Below are positions 45,222-54,507 of a DNA stretch of 64,000 bases, piece by piece. This DNA comes from Tenacibaculum sp. 190130A14a (GTDB taxonomy: Bacteria > Bacteroidota > Bacteroidia > Flavobacteriales > Flavobacteriaceae): contig NZ_OZ040189.1 in the NCBI RefSeq assembly GCF_964048965.1, positions 248,001-312,000 on the forward strand, given 5' to 3'. The first letter of the stretch is position 1; every line of letters begins with the position of its first letter. The notes below the pieces were generated by a model. That model searched no databases. It worked only from the letters and a program-made list of their open reading frames with translations, and was not told the DNA's origin. A program made the position numbers and the translations under genes.

Positions 45222-45941
45222 ATGACGAAAATACACCTGCTACTTATATTGGTGATGACAAGCATTACCAGTATTTTCTCACAACAAGAAGTTTGTGAAA
45301 CCCCTGAAGATTCATTTGATGTGAATAGTATTACAAAATGTGCTGTTCAAGAATCTTCTTCAAAGAAAAAATCAAGACAAATTACGGTAAAAGTTTCTGC
45401 AAGCAAACGTTTCTTAAAAAGAAGAGAAGTTGCTCAGAAAAAAGCTGCAACAGGAGTTGGTAATATAGGTACTTCAGGAATACAAAACACTTCGGTTGAA
45501 AGTCCAATTGCCAAAGAACTTGCATTAAAAACAAATATCGAAGACCTTAAAAACAAATTATCTGCTGAGGAAGTTAGAAAAGCTTCTAAATTTAGTGAAG
45601 TAGATAAAATTCCAGCTTTCAAAGCGTGTAAGAAAACTAAGAAAGGAGAAAGAGTCGATTGCTTTAATGAAGAGATGATGAAGCATATTCAAAAGTATTT
45701 TCATTATCCAAGTAAAGCTGTTCAGGAATCGATTCAAGGAGAAGTTTGGGTTCGTTTTATCATTGATAAAGAAGGAAATGTAAAGAACATTAAAACACTA
45801 GGTCCTAAAAATGGAGAGACCTTAAACAATGTGGCCAAAAATGTTGTTTACAAATTACCACAATTTTCTCCTGCTAAAAAGAATGGAAGCCGTGTTGCTG
45901 TTAAGTATGGATTTCCTATTACATTCTCTTTAGAAGAGTAA
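45222..45941 (+). CDS. Secreted TonB C-terminal-domain protein (second copy)
   Basis: A 239-residue paralogue of the gene at 44338. The signal peptide (MTKIHLLLILVMTSITSIFSQ) is followed by a basic, Lys/Ser-rich region (about 45-80) and a C-terminal TonB-C domain with YFHYPSKAVQESIQGEVWVR and LPQFSPAKKNGSR. Cysteines in FKACKK and RVDCFNEEM match positions in the first copy, and may form a disulfide. It ends 40 bases before the receptor gene, so the two may be co-transcribed and act together. Confidence 0.83.
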   Translation: MTKIHLLLILVMTSITSIFSQQEVCETPEDSFDVNSITKCAVQESSSKKKSRQITVKVSASKRFLKRREVAQKKAATGVGNIGTSGIQNTSVESPIAKELALKTNIEDLKNKLSAEEVRKASKFSEVDKIPAFKACKKTKKGERVDCFNEEMMKHIQKYFHYPSKAVQESIQGEVWVRFIIDKEGNVKNIKTLGPKNGETLNNVAKNVVYKLPQFSPAKKNGSRVAVKYGFPITFSLEE

Positions 45942-45981
45942 GCTTACATACCCTTTTTCAACCAATTCAAAATAAATATAT

Positions 45982-48690
45982 ATGTTTAGAAAACTACTCT
46001 CAACTATTTTTTTGTTGTGTAGTTTGTCTTTTTACGCACAAACTACCATTGAAGGTAAAGTATTTGATGAATACTTAGAGCCTTTCCAAAGTGCAACAGT
46101 AAGAATTGACGATGTAACAGTAGTATCTGATGCTGACGGAAATTTTAAGATTACAACTAGTAAATCTTTACCCGTAAGTATGCAAGTTACTGCTTTTGGT
46201 TATCAAACTGAAGTCGTTAATGTTACTAGTTTAGATCAAGAAATTAACGTCATTTTAAAGGAAACTATTTCTTTAGAAGAAGTTGTAGTTTCTGCATCGA
46301 GAGCTCCAGAACGAGTTATTGAATCACCAGTAACAATTGAAAGAATGGGGATTACCGATATTAGAAATAATACATCTCCTAGTTTTTATGACGGATTAAC
46401 AAACTTAAAAGGAGTGGAATCTCGTGAAAGTAGTTATGGATTCAAATCAATTAACACTAGAGGTTTTTCTACATTTGATAATACTCGTTTTGTACAGTTA
46501 GTAGATGGAGTTGATAGTTCTGTACCTGCATTGAATTTTTCGTTTGGTAATTATGTAGGGATTTCAGAGTTAGATGTACATAGTGTAGAGATATTACCAG
46601 GAGCATCGTCTGCTTTATACGGAGCAAATGCATTTAACGGTATCTTATTAATGAGAAGTAAAAGTCCATTTACCTATACAGGAATTAGTACTTCTTTTAA
46701 AACAGGATTTATTTCACAAGAGGCTTCAGCAGATGATGATTTATTCTACGATGTTGGTGTTAGAATGGCATATAAATTTAATGACTACTTAGCGGCGAAA
46801 GTTAACTTTAATTATTTTGAAGCAGAAGAGTGGCATGCTGTAGACCAATCAAACACATCTGGAGTAGGTGGAGTTAAGATTGACGGAACAAGAACAAGTA
46901 ATACAGATTATGATGGTTTGAATGTTTATGGAGATGATTTTAGTGTAGATTTAAATGCGCTAAATCCATTATTACCATCAGTAAACGTGAGTAGAACTGG
47001 ATATTTAGAAAGTGATCTTATAGATTATAAGAGTAAAAACTTAAAGTTTGATGGATCTTTACATTATAGACCATGGAAAAATGAGAAGTTAGAAATTATA
47101 TTAAATTCACGTTTTACTTCTGGAGACCTAATTTATCAAGGTACGAGTAGATATGCCCAAAGAGGTAATTTTATGCAGCAGCATAGACTTGAGTTGAGAG
47201 GAGAAAATTTCTTTGCAAGAGGATATTATACAGCAAATGATGCTGGAAAAACTTTTGATTTAAGATCATTAGGTTTAGCGTTGAATGAGGTATATAATCC
47301 AAATACAAATTGGTACCAAGAGTACGCAGGAGTGTTTAGTGGATTAGTTACAATTCCAGGATTAAACCCAGGAAACGACGCTGATGCTAGAAGTTTTGCT
47401 AATAGAAATAGATTACAACCGGGATCTAACGCTTTCAATGCTGCGGTAAATCAAATTACAAATACTTCTGTAAATGAAGGAGGAGCTGCAATTTTTGATA
47501 ATACTTCTTTCTACCATTTCGATGCTAATTATAATTTTAGAGATTTAATTCAATGGGGTGAATTCCAAGTTGGATTGAGTTACCGAAATACAGATGTAAA
47601 TTCTCAAGGAACTTTATTTACCGATAGAGATGAGAAGATTAATTTCCAAGATTTTGGAGCTTACGCACAATTACAAAAGAAATTTTTAGACGATAGATTA
47701 AAGTTAACGACATCGATTCGTTATGATAAAACATCTGAATTAAAAGCGAATTATTCACCGAGATTTGCATTAAACTATTCATTAGGAGAAAGCAAGAATC
47801 ATATTTTAAGAGCTTCTTTTCAAACAGGATTTAGAAACCCAAGTACACTTGAAAGATATTTAGGTTTAAGAATTGGACCTAGTGAATTTGTTTTAGGAAC
47901 AGCAAATGATAATTTAGGACGTTTCAATGTTCAGGTAAATAACTTTGGAGGTGGTGGAACTTCTACCATTACAGGAGATTATGTATTCCAGAATGCAAGA
48001 TTGATCGAAAATGGAGCAGCCGCTGGTTTAGAAACAATTAGACCAGAAAAAGTAAGTACGTACGAATTAGGGTATAGAAGTATTATCGGGCTAAGTGATA
48101 ATAACGTTTTAGAGGTTGATATTAATGGTTATTACAATGATTATAGAGATTTTACTGCCTTTAAAAATGTATTTGTGCCAAATTACTTAGGAAACGGAAC
48201 AAATGGAAATACCGCACTTACTAATGGTGATTTAACAAGGTTCTCAGTGTATGCTAATTCAAAGGCAGATGTAAGTTCTTATGGAGTAGGTATTGGTTTG
48301 AATACGAAAGTTTTAAAATCGTTTAATTTAGGAGCTAATTATACATGGTCTAGGTTTAGTTTTGACGAAAGTTCAGATCCAAGTTTTAAGCCTGGATTTA
48401 ACACTCCAGAGCATAGATTTAAAGTGATGTTTGGAAATCCGAGTATCATTAAGAATGTTGGATTTAACGTGAATGTACGTTGGCAAAATGACTTTTTATG
48501 GGAGTCTAGTTTGTTAGATACCGAAATCGATGCTAGAACGATATTAGATGCTCAAATTAACTGGAGATTTACCAATAGATCTAGAATTAAAATCGGAGGA
48601 ACAAATTTAACAGGAGATAACTATGTCGTTGCTCCAGGATCAGGATTAGTTGGTTCTATGTATTATATTTCATGGACGATTAATGATTAA
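45982..48690 (+). CDS. TonB-dependent outer-membrane receptor
   Basis: A 902-residue outer-membrane receptor. A signal peptide (MFRKLLSTIFLLCSLSFYAQ) is followed by a carboxypeptidase-D-like regulatory domain (about 22-105), a plug domain (about 108-225, VVVSASRAPERVIESP, GAFNGILL-like GANAFNGILLM) and a beta-barrel to the C-terminus. No SusD partner follows, so it is not a typical polysaccharide locus. Substrate (siderophore, vitamin, peptide or carbohydrate) is unknown. A terminator follows at 48715-48741. Confidence 0.92.
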   Translation: MFRKLLSTIFLLCSLSFYAQTTIEGKVFDEYLEPFQSATVRIDDVTVVSDADGNFKITTSKSLPVSMQVTAFGYQTEVVNVTSLDQEINVILKETISLEEVVVSASRAPERVIESPVTIERMGITDIRNNTSPSFYDGLTNLKGVESRESSYGFKSINTRGFSTFDNTRFVQLVDGVDSSVPALNFSFGNYVGISELDVHSVEILPGASSALYGANAFNGILLMRSKSPFTYTGISTSFKTGFISQEASADDDLFYDVGVRMAYKFNDYLAAKVNFNYFEAEEWHAVDQSNTSGVGGVKIDGTRTSNTDYDGLNVYGDDFSVDLNALNPLLPSVNVSRTGYLESDLIDYKSKNLKFDGSLHYRPWKNEKLEIILNSRFTSGDLIYQGTSRYAQRGNFMQQHRLELRGENFFARGYYTANDAGKTFDLRSLGLALNEVYNPNTNWYQEYAGVFSGLVTIPGLNPGNDADARSFANRNRLQPGSNAFNAAVNQITNTSVNEGGAAIFDNTSFYHFDANYNFRDLIQWGEFQVGLSYRNTDVNSQGTLFTDRDEKINFQDFGAYAQLQKKFLDDRLKLTTSIRYDKTSELKANYSPRFALNYSLGESKNHILRASFQTGFRNPSTLERYLGLRIGPSEFVLGTANDNLGRFNVQVNNFGGGGTSTITGDYVFQNARLIENGAAAGLETIRPEKVSTYELGYRSIIGLSDNNVLEVDINGYYNDYRDFTAFKNVFVPNYLGNGTNGNTALTNGDLTRFSVYANSKADVSSYGVGIGLNTKVLKSFNLGANYTWSRFSFDESSDPSFKPGFNTPEHRFKVMFGNPSIIKNVGFNVNVRWQNDFLWESSLLDTEIDARTILDAQINWRFTNRSRIKIGGTNLTGDNYVVAPGSGLVGSMYYISWTIND

Positions 48691-48714
48691 TGTTGAAGTA
48701 AGTTTATATAAAAT

Positions 48715-48741
48715 AAAGCCGATGCAATCTGCATCGGCTTT
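48715..48741 (+). terminator. Terminator of the TonB-dependent receptor gene
   Basis: Perfect 12-base arms AAAGCCGATGCA / TGCATCGGCTTT with a three-base loop, 25 bases past the stop. Confidence 0.88.
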
Positions 48742-48794
48742 ATTGTTTTAAAGAGGTTACTTTATATCAATATTAAGAGTCTTGTAAGGCAAAT

Positions 48795-48824
48795 AAAAAA
48801 GCAGACTTAATAGTCTGCTTTTTT
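48795..48824 (-). terminator. Terminator of the glmS operon
   Basis: Arms AAAAAAGCAGACT / AGTCTGCTTTTTT with a four-base loop, 27 bases past the glmS stop on the minus strand. Symmetric runs allow both directions. Confidence 0.85.
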
Positions 48825-48850
48825 ATTAAATTATAGTTTTGTTTCTGTAA

Positions 48851-50707
48851 TTATTCTACAGTTACAGATTTAGCAAGGTTTCTAGGTTGGTCTACATTTT
48901 TACCTAGCATTACTGCAATGTGGTATGAAAGTAACTGTAAAGGGATCGTAGTTAACAATGGAGTTAATGCTTCCTCGGTTTCTGGAATTTCAATAGTATG
49001 ATCAGCAATTTCCTTTACGGTTTGATCACCTTCTGTAACGATGGCTACAATTTTACCACTTCGTGATTTGATTTCCTGAATATTACTTACTACTTTTTCA
49101 TAATGTCCTTTTCTCGTTGCAATAACAAAAACTGGCATGTTTTCATCAATTAAGGCAATAGGTCCGTGCTTCATCTCTGCAGCAGGATATCCTTCAGCAT
49201 GAATATAAGAGATTTCCTTAAGTTTTAAGGCTCCTTCTAATGCAACAGGGAAGTTGAATCCTCTACCTAAATATAAACAGTTCTTAGCGTCTTTATAAAC
49301 TTCAGCTATTTCTTGAACTTGTGAATCAATTTTTAATAATTTCTCAACTTGATTTGGAATCAGCTGCATTGTTTGTAAATATTGTTGGAATGCAGTTTGA
49401 GATAATGTACCTCTTTTTTTAGCAAGTTTTAGAGCTATTAAAGACAATACCGTAATTTGAGTGGTGAAGGCTTTAGTAGAAGCTACACCAATTTCAGGAC
49501 CTGCATGAGTGTACGCACCTGCATGTGTCTCACGAGCAATAGAAGAACCTACTACATTACAAACACCAAAAACAAAAGCTCCTTTAGATTTAGCAAGTTT
49601 AATTGCCGCTAAAGTATCCGCTGTTTCTCCAGACTGAGAAATAGCAATTACAACGTCTTTTTCGGTAATAATTGGGTTTCTATATCTAAATTCCGAAGCA
49701 TATTCAACTTCAACAGGAATTCGAGCCATATCTTCAAAAAGATATTCTCCAACTAAACCAGCATGCCATGAAGTACCACAAGCAACGATAATAATTCTAT
49801 CTGCGTTTAAGAATTTAGAAATATTATCATCAACACCAGCCATTTTAATAATCCCTTCGTCTGGTAACATTCTACCACGATACGTGTCAATAATGGCTTT
49901 AGGTTGTTCGTAGATTTCCTTTAACATGAAGTGGTCGTATCCTCCCTTTTCTATTTGTTCAAGGCTTAATTGAAGCTTTTGAATATTTGCATCAACTAAT
50001 TTATCGTTGTCTATTTTACGAACTTTTATTCCTTTGTCCTTTTTTATAATAGCTAGTTCACCATCTTCTAAGTAGATAGCATCTTTTGTATATTCTATAA
50101 ATGGAGAAGCATCAGAAGCAACAAAAAATTCTTTGTTATCGTTCCCAACTCCAATAGCTATTGGGCTTCCTAATCGAGCAACTACTAATTCGTTTGGCTT
50201 TGATTTGTCAAATACCGCAATGGCATATGCTCCAATAACTTGTGTTAAAGCAAGCTGAACTGCTTTTCCTAATTTACAACCTTCTGTCTTTTTAACCTCT
50301 TCAATTAGGTTTACTAAAACTTCCGTATCGGTATCACTCTGAAATTTATATCCTCGAGAAATAAGTTCTTTTTTAATAGTGTCATAATTTTCAATGATAC
50401 CATTATGAACGATTACTAAATCACCAGATTCTGAAAAATGAGGGTGAGAGTTAGTATCATTAGGAACTCCGTGTGTTGCCCAACGAGTATGTCCAATACC
50501 AATGCGCCCAGCTTTTCGCTCCTCTTCTTTATTCGTAATTACTTCAAGGTCTGAAACCTTTCCTTTTGTTTTAGATAAATGCATTGTTTCGCCGTCATAC
50601 ATCATAACACCTGCACTATCATAACCACGATATTCTAATCGTTTTAATCCATTAATAACAATCGGATAAGCTTCTCTATATCCAATGTAACCAGTTATTC
50701 CACACAT
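48851..50707 (-). CDS. glmS: Glutamine-fructose-6-phosphate transaminase (isomerizing)
   Basis: A 618-residue GlmS. The class II glutaminase domain begins with MCGITGYIG (Cys2 as nucleophile after Met removal). Two SIS domains follow, with ACGTSWHAG, AISQSGETADT and the terminal LAKSVTVE that ends the synthase site. It makes glucosamine-6-phosphate, the first step to UDP-GlcNAc for peptidoglycan and lipopolysaccharide. It is last in a minus-strand unit after the DUF4270 gene (nine bases) and the glycogen synthase N-domain gene. Confidence 0.96.
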   Translation of the reverse strand: MCGITGYIGYREAYPIVINGLKRLEYRGYDSAGVMMYDGETMHLSKTKGKVSDLEVITNKEEERKAGRIGIGHTRWATHGVPNDTNSHPHFSESGDLVIVHNGIIENYDTIKKELISRGYKFQSDTDTEVLVNLIEEVKKTEGCKLGKAVQLALTQVIGAYAIAVFDKSKPNELVVARLGSPIAIGVGNDNKEFFVASDASPFIEYTKDAIYLEDGELAIIKKDKGIKVRKIDNDKLVDANIQKLQLSLEQIEKGGYDHFMLKEIYEQPKAIIDTYRGRMLPDEGIIKMAGVDDNISKFLNADRIIIVACGTSWHAGLVGEYLFEDMARIPVEVEYASEFRYRNPIITEKDVVIAISQSGETADTLAAIKLAKSKGAFVFGVCNVVGSSIARETHAGAYTHAGPEIGVASTKAFTTQITVLSLIALKLAKKRGTLSQTAFQQYLQTMQLIPNQVEKLLKIDSQVQEIAEVYKDAKNCLYLGRGFNFPVALEGALKLKEISYIHAEGYPAAEMKHGPIALIDENMPVFVIATRKGHYEKVVSNIQEIKSRSGKIVAIVTEGDQTVKEIADHTIEIPETEEALTPLLTTIPLQLLSYHIAVMLGKNVDQPRNLAKSVTVE

Positions 50708-50716
50708 AACAATAGT

Positions 50717-52324
50717 TTATTTTTTTTCTGAATATGATATTTTTAAAATTGCCTTTTTAGCACCATTAGCATTGTCACCATCGTATAATGTTACAGCTCT
50801 TGGGTTCCAGTTGTAAGATTCTACGTTTGTATTTAATGCATTATTAGTACCAATAGCGTTGTCAGTAGGTGTATTGTATACTTTTAAAACTAAAGGATCA
50901 TTTGTAAAATTAGTTTCCCCTTTTAATAATTTAGCTATATAATCTGTGATTCTAAAGGTATATTTCTCTGGTAATTTTTCAGTAACTACTAAGTTTCCAT
51001 TAAAAACAGGTACTTCAAGATAAGCGTCAGACAATTGTGTTGGTTCAACATTCCCATTACTGTTCACAAAGTTTTGATACAAAAACAGTCTTTGTGGTAC
51101 TAAAGCTGAGTCTCGACTAATTGTTTGATTTACATTGAAAGTTAATGCAGCATCATTAATTAACCAATTGTTAGCTCTTAACTCTGCCAATTTAATGTCG
51201 TCTAAAATTTTCACTTCAGCAATACTTCCTGCAGTTCCTTGAACAACAAAACTGTTAGCAGGAGCGGCATTAGTAGCATCACTCATTTTGTACATGCTGT
51301 TCGTGATACCTGAAAATTGGTAGCTATGGTTTTTAGCTACAGAGTCAATAACCTCACCAGCTGCATTTTTTACAGTAGTAGTTAATAACAAATCGATAGA
51401 CGGTTTCAAATTTGTGTTTGCAAGAGTTAATGGTACAGCAGAACCATTATCTCCGTTATCAGTTACTTCAATTATAATCCCCTTTAAGATATTCTCAGTG
51501 AAAGCATCTTGAGATTCGAAATCTGAAGTATCATATTTGTCAATAAAATTCGTTTGGAAGAAACTCTTATTTAATGGAATATATTTAAAAGGATTTCCTG
51601 TAATGTTAGTTCCGTTTCCTACTTTCAAGGTATCTTTAAAGGTTCTTGGAGTGTCTGCTAAAACGGTTCTATCAAAAATATACATAGTGTCTTTCTCTAC
51701 GTCTTTAAACGTAAAGGTAGAAACTAGACTTAATTCTGTTCCTTTGTCATACACAGCATCCGATAAAAAGCTGTTCGTTTTTGTAGGATCAGTTGGGTCT
51801 AATCTATTTAAGAAAGTGTTACTAGTATAAACTTTAACAGTAAAGCTTTTTTCTTGATCACCTAATAAATTATCAATTGTAAATTGAGGTTTTCCATCTG
51901 CATCTTTATCACCACTAGTAGCTTGTAAAGGAATCTTTAAAAGTACTTCTTCTAATACTGGAGCAGAAATAACATCCGTGTCCTCGTAGGTTTTATCCGT
52001 AAATTTTCGGTCTGAAGGAATCGCTAATTGAGAAATCAATGAAGCTTCAATTTTTTTAGCGTCTACATTATTGTAAACCCCCATCCAATAGTCTCCTCTT
52101 GTACCAAGTTCGATATTGTCAGCCCTTACAGCTTTATAAAAAGGAGCTGCTGTACTTGCATCAATATCAATTGGGGTTATTTCAACTTCTAATTCAATAG
52201 ATCCTGTGTCAAACTTTGTATTGCTTACAATACTCGTTCCTATATCGTTAAAATCTTTTTCACAAGAAATGATTGTGGTTAATGCTAACGCACAAACACC
52301 TATAATACCAAATTTTTTAATCAT
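50717..52324 (-). CDS. DUF4270 family lipoprotein
   Basis: A 535-residue lipoprotein (lipobox TTIISC, Cys21, then EKDFNDIG) of the DUF4270 family. The mature protein is rich in beta strands and Thr/Asn, with LEVPVFNGNLVVTEKLP and a terminal LKISYSEKK. The family is widespread in Bacteroidota without a proven function; an envelope location is clear. It starts one base after the end of the glycogen synthase N-domain gene, indicating coupling. Confidence 0.87.
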   Translation of the reverse strand: MIKKFGIIGVCALALTTIISCEKDFNDIGTSIVSNTKFDTGSIELEVEITPIDIDASTAAPFYKAVRADNIELGTRGDYWMGVYNNVDAKKIEASLISQLAIPSDRKFTDKTYEDTDVISAPVLEEVLLKIPLQATSGDKDADGKPQFTIDNLLGDQEKSFTVKVYTSNTFLNRLDPTDPTKTNSFLSDAVYDKGTELSLVSTFTFKDVEKDTMYIFDRTVLADTPRTFKDTLKVGNGTNITGNPFKYIPLNKSFFQTNFIDKYDTSDFESQDAFTENILKGIIIEVTDNGDNGSAVPLTLANTNLKPSIDLLLTTTVKNAAGEVIDSVAKNHSYQFSGITNSMYKMSDATNAAPANSFVVQGTAGSIAEVKILDDIKLAELRANNWLINDAALTFNVNQTISRDSALVPQRLFLYQNFVNSNGNVEPTQLSDAYLEVPVFNGNLVVTEKLPEKYTFRITDYIAKLLKGETNFTNDPLVLKVYNTPTDNAIGTNNALNTNVESYNWNPRAVTLYDGDNANGAKKAILKISYSEKK

Positions 52325-52325
52325 T

Positions 52326-53144
52326 TTATTCGCTTAATTCTAATACGTTTTCTTTGTAAAATTCTAAATGAGATTCGGTTAGCATTTCTTCAGAAGGAAA
52401 CTCAAGAATTTCTACTTCTTTTTCGCTAATAAAGCTTTCTAACTCCTCTGGTAATGATTCACTACCTTTAATTATAGCATCAGAATTTTCAATAGCACTT
52501 TTTAATATATTAATGTGATTTGGTGTTTCAAAAACAGAAATCTTATCGTTGTCGATTTGGTCAAAACGAACTTTGTTAGCTAACTCATTGTTTAACTCTC
52601 CTTCAAACCCATTGTTATATAATGAGGTAACGATTTTACTTTCAGTAAACAAAGGTTCTTCTTTATAAAATTCTCTTAAGTAAAGAGGTAATAAAGAAGC
52701 TAACCATCCATGAACATGAATAATATCTGGTGCCCAGTTTAACTTTTTAACCGTTTCAATTACACCTTTAGCAAAGAAAATCATACGTTCATCGTTATCA
52801 TCAAATAACTTGTCATCTTCGTCTGTGTAAATAGCTTTACGCTTGAAATACTCATCATTATCAATAAAGTACACCTGCATTCTCTCTTTTGGAATAGAAG
52901 CAACTTTAATAATTAAAGGCATATCCATATCATTAATGATAAGGTTCATACCAGATAAACGAATTACTTCGTGAAGCTGATGTCTTCTTTCATTAATAAC
53001 ACCAAAACGTGGCATAAAAATACGGGTTTGAACTCCTTTTGAGTGGGCGTGTCTTGCAACATTAAATGCAGTAGATGATAACTCTGTTTCCGGTAAATAT
53101 GGAATTACCTCAGAAGAAACATATAATATTCTCTTATCCTTCAT
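52326..53144 (-). CDS. Glycogen/starch synthase N-terminal (GT5) domain protein
   Basis: A 272-residue protein with the N-terminal half of the GT5 glycogen synthase fold. It begins RILYVSSEVIPYLPETELS, in place of the usual KTGGLADV glucan-binding lysine motif, and has DIIHVHGWLASLLPLYL. The second Rossmann domain, which holds most ADP-glucose contacts, is missing. This short form is common in Flavobacteriia and so is probably not a truncation. It may not be a glycogen synthase at all. It heads the operon with DUF4270 and glmS and is divergent from panC. Confidence 0.82.
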   Translation of the reverse strand: MKDKRILYVSSEVIPYLPETELSSTAFNVARHAHSKGVQTRIFMPRFGVINERRHQLHEVIRLSGMNLIINDMDMPLIIKVASIPKERMQVYFIDNDEYFKRKAIYTDEDDKLFDDNDERMIFFAKGVIETVKKLNWAPDIIHVHGWLASLLPLYLREFYKEEPLFTESKIVTSLYNNGFEGELNNELANKVRFDQIDNDKISVFETPNHINILKSAIENSDAIIKGSESLPEELESFISEKEVEILEFPSEEMLTESHLEFYKENVLELSE

Positions 53145-53170
53145 TAAATCGAACTCTTTTTGTAAAGATG

Positions 53171-53178
53171 CAAAATTA
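53171..53178 (-). promoter_or_regulatory. Candidate -7 element for the GT5-DUF4270-glmS operon
   Basis: Minus-strand TAATTTTG fits TAnnTTTG, 26 bases before the start at 53144. Confidence 0.45.
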
Positions 53179-53210
53179 CGAAATTTTATGCTAAAATCAT
53201 GTTAAATTGC

Positions 53211-53218
53211 TAATTTTG
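53211..53218 (+). promoter_or_regulatory. Candidate -7 element for panC
   Basis: TAATTTTG fits TAnnTTTG, 22 bases before ATG 53241. It lies 33 bases from the divergent element. Confidence 0.45.
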
Positions 53219-53240
53219 CGCGTATACGTAAGATTTGCAG

Positions 53241-54092
53241 ATGAAAATTTTTAAATCAAAATCTGAATTAAAAGATTTTTTATTCACAATTAAAAAGAAA
53301 AAAAAGTCTATCGGATTTGTTCCAACCATGGGGGCTTTACATCAAGGGCATTTGTCTCTTGTAAAAAGATCTATAAAGAAAAATGACCTCACCGTAGTTA
53401 GTATTTTTGTAAACCCAACCCAGTTTGATAATAAAGAAGACCTAGAAAAGTACCCACAAACATTAGAGAACGATATAAAGTTATTAGAAAGTGTAAATTG
53501 TGATGTACTGTTTGCTCCTTCTGTAGAAGAAATTTATGCGTCAAGTATTACTTCTGAAAGTTTCGACTTTGATGGATTGGAACATCAAATGGAAGGAAAA
53601 TTTAGAGATGGACATTTTGATGGAGTTGGTACTATTGTGAAAACTTTGTTTGAAATTGTTGAACCTACCAATGCTTATTTTGGAAAGAAAGATTTTCAAC
53701 AATTACAAATTATTAAAAAACTAGTTGAGAAATATCATATTCCAGTTAAAGTTAAAGGAAGACCTATCTTTAGAGAAGAAGACGGTTTAGCTATGAGCTC
53801 TAGAAATGTTAGGTTAACAAAAGAACATAGAGGAGCAGCGCCGTTTATTTATAAAGTATTAAAAAAGGCAAGGAAAAAATTTGGCACAAAAAGTGCTATT
53901 GAAGTTACGCAATGGGTTGAAAAACAATTCAAAAAGCATCCGCTGTTAGAGTTGGAATATTTTACCATTGCCGATGAAGCTACGTTAACAACTATTGAAG
54001 AGAAAAAATCTGATCAAAAATATAGAGCGTTTATCGCTGTTTTTGCTGGAGAGATTCGATTAATAGATAATATGAGTTTAAAAAAGAAATAA
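53241..54092 (+). CDS. panC: Pantothenate synthetase
   Basis: A 283-residue PanC, which joins pantoate and beta-alanine using ATP. Motifs are [17 protein letters not shown] (ATP site), [28 protein letters not shown], and [16 protein letters not shown] with the KMSKS-like loop. ATG 53241 is used in place of the in-frame TTG at 53235. It is followed by panD 62 bases later, so the two last dedicated pantothenate steps are together. Confidence 0.96.
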   Translation: MKIFKSKSELKDFLFTIKKKKKSIGFVPTMGALHQGHLSLVKRSIKKNDLTVVSIFVNPTQFDNKEDLEKYPQTLENDIKLLESVNCDVLFAPSVEEIYASSITSESFDFDGLEHQMEGKFRDGHFDGVGTIVKTLFEIVEPTNAYFGKKDFQQLQIIKKLVEKYHIPVKVKGRPIFREEDGLAMSSRNVRLTKEHRGAAPFIYKVLKKARKKFGTKSAIEVTQWVEKQFKKHPLLELEYFTIADEATLTTIEEKKSDQKYRAFIAVFAGEIRLIDNMSLKKK

Positions 54093-54141
54093 ATTCATTA
54101 GAGTTTCATCAAAAAAATGAATGTAAAACTTTAAAAAGTAG

Positions 54142-54149
54142 TAATTTTG
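54142..54149 (+). promoter_or_regulatory. Candidate -7 element for panD
   Basis: TAATTTTG ends five bases before ATG 54155. A start site about seven bases past the box would fall on the ATG, giving a leaderless mRNA. Confidence 0.45.
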
Positions 54150-54154
54150 CCCCT

Positions 54155-54505
54155 ATGTTAGTACAAGTAGTAAAATCTAAAATCCACCGAGTAAAAGTTA
54201 CAGGTGCTGATTTAAATTATATAGGAAGTATTACCATTGACGAAGATTTAATGGATGCCGCTGGAATAATTGAAGGAGAACGTGTTCAAATAGTTAACAA
54301 TAACAATGGAGAACGTTTAGAAACTTATGCAATTCCTGGTCCGAGAGGAAGTGGAGAAATCACGTTAAATGGTGCAGCTGCCCGCAGAGTTCAAAAAGGA
54401 GATGTGCTAATTTTAATTGTATATGCTTTTATGGAATTGGAAGAGGCAAAGAACTTTAAGCCAAAATTAGTTTTTCCTAACGAAGCAGATAATACCCTTT
54501 CATAA
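54155..54505 (+). CDS. panD: Aspartate 1-decarboxylase
   Basis: A 116-residue PanD that turns aspartate into beta-alanine for PanC. The self-processing site G24-S25 is visible in NYIGSITID; cleavage there makes the pyruvoyl group on Ser25. Other conserved parts are [17 protein letters not shown] and the [15 protein letters not shown] block. Length matches the family. It is followed after two bases by the flippase-like gene. Confidence 0.96.
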   Translation: MLVQVVKSKIHRVKVTGADLNYIGSITIDEDLMDAAGIIEGERVQIVNNNNGERLETYAIPGPRGSGEITLNGAAARRVQKGDVLILIVYAFMELEEAKNFKPKLVFPNEADNTLS

Positions 54506-54507
54506 TT

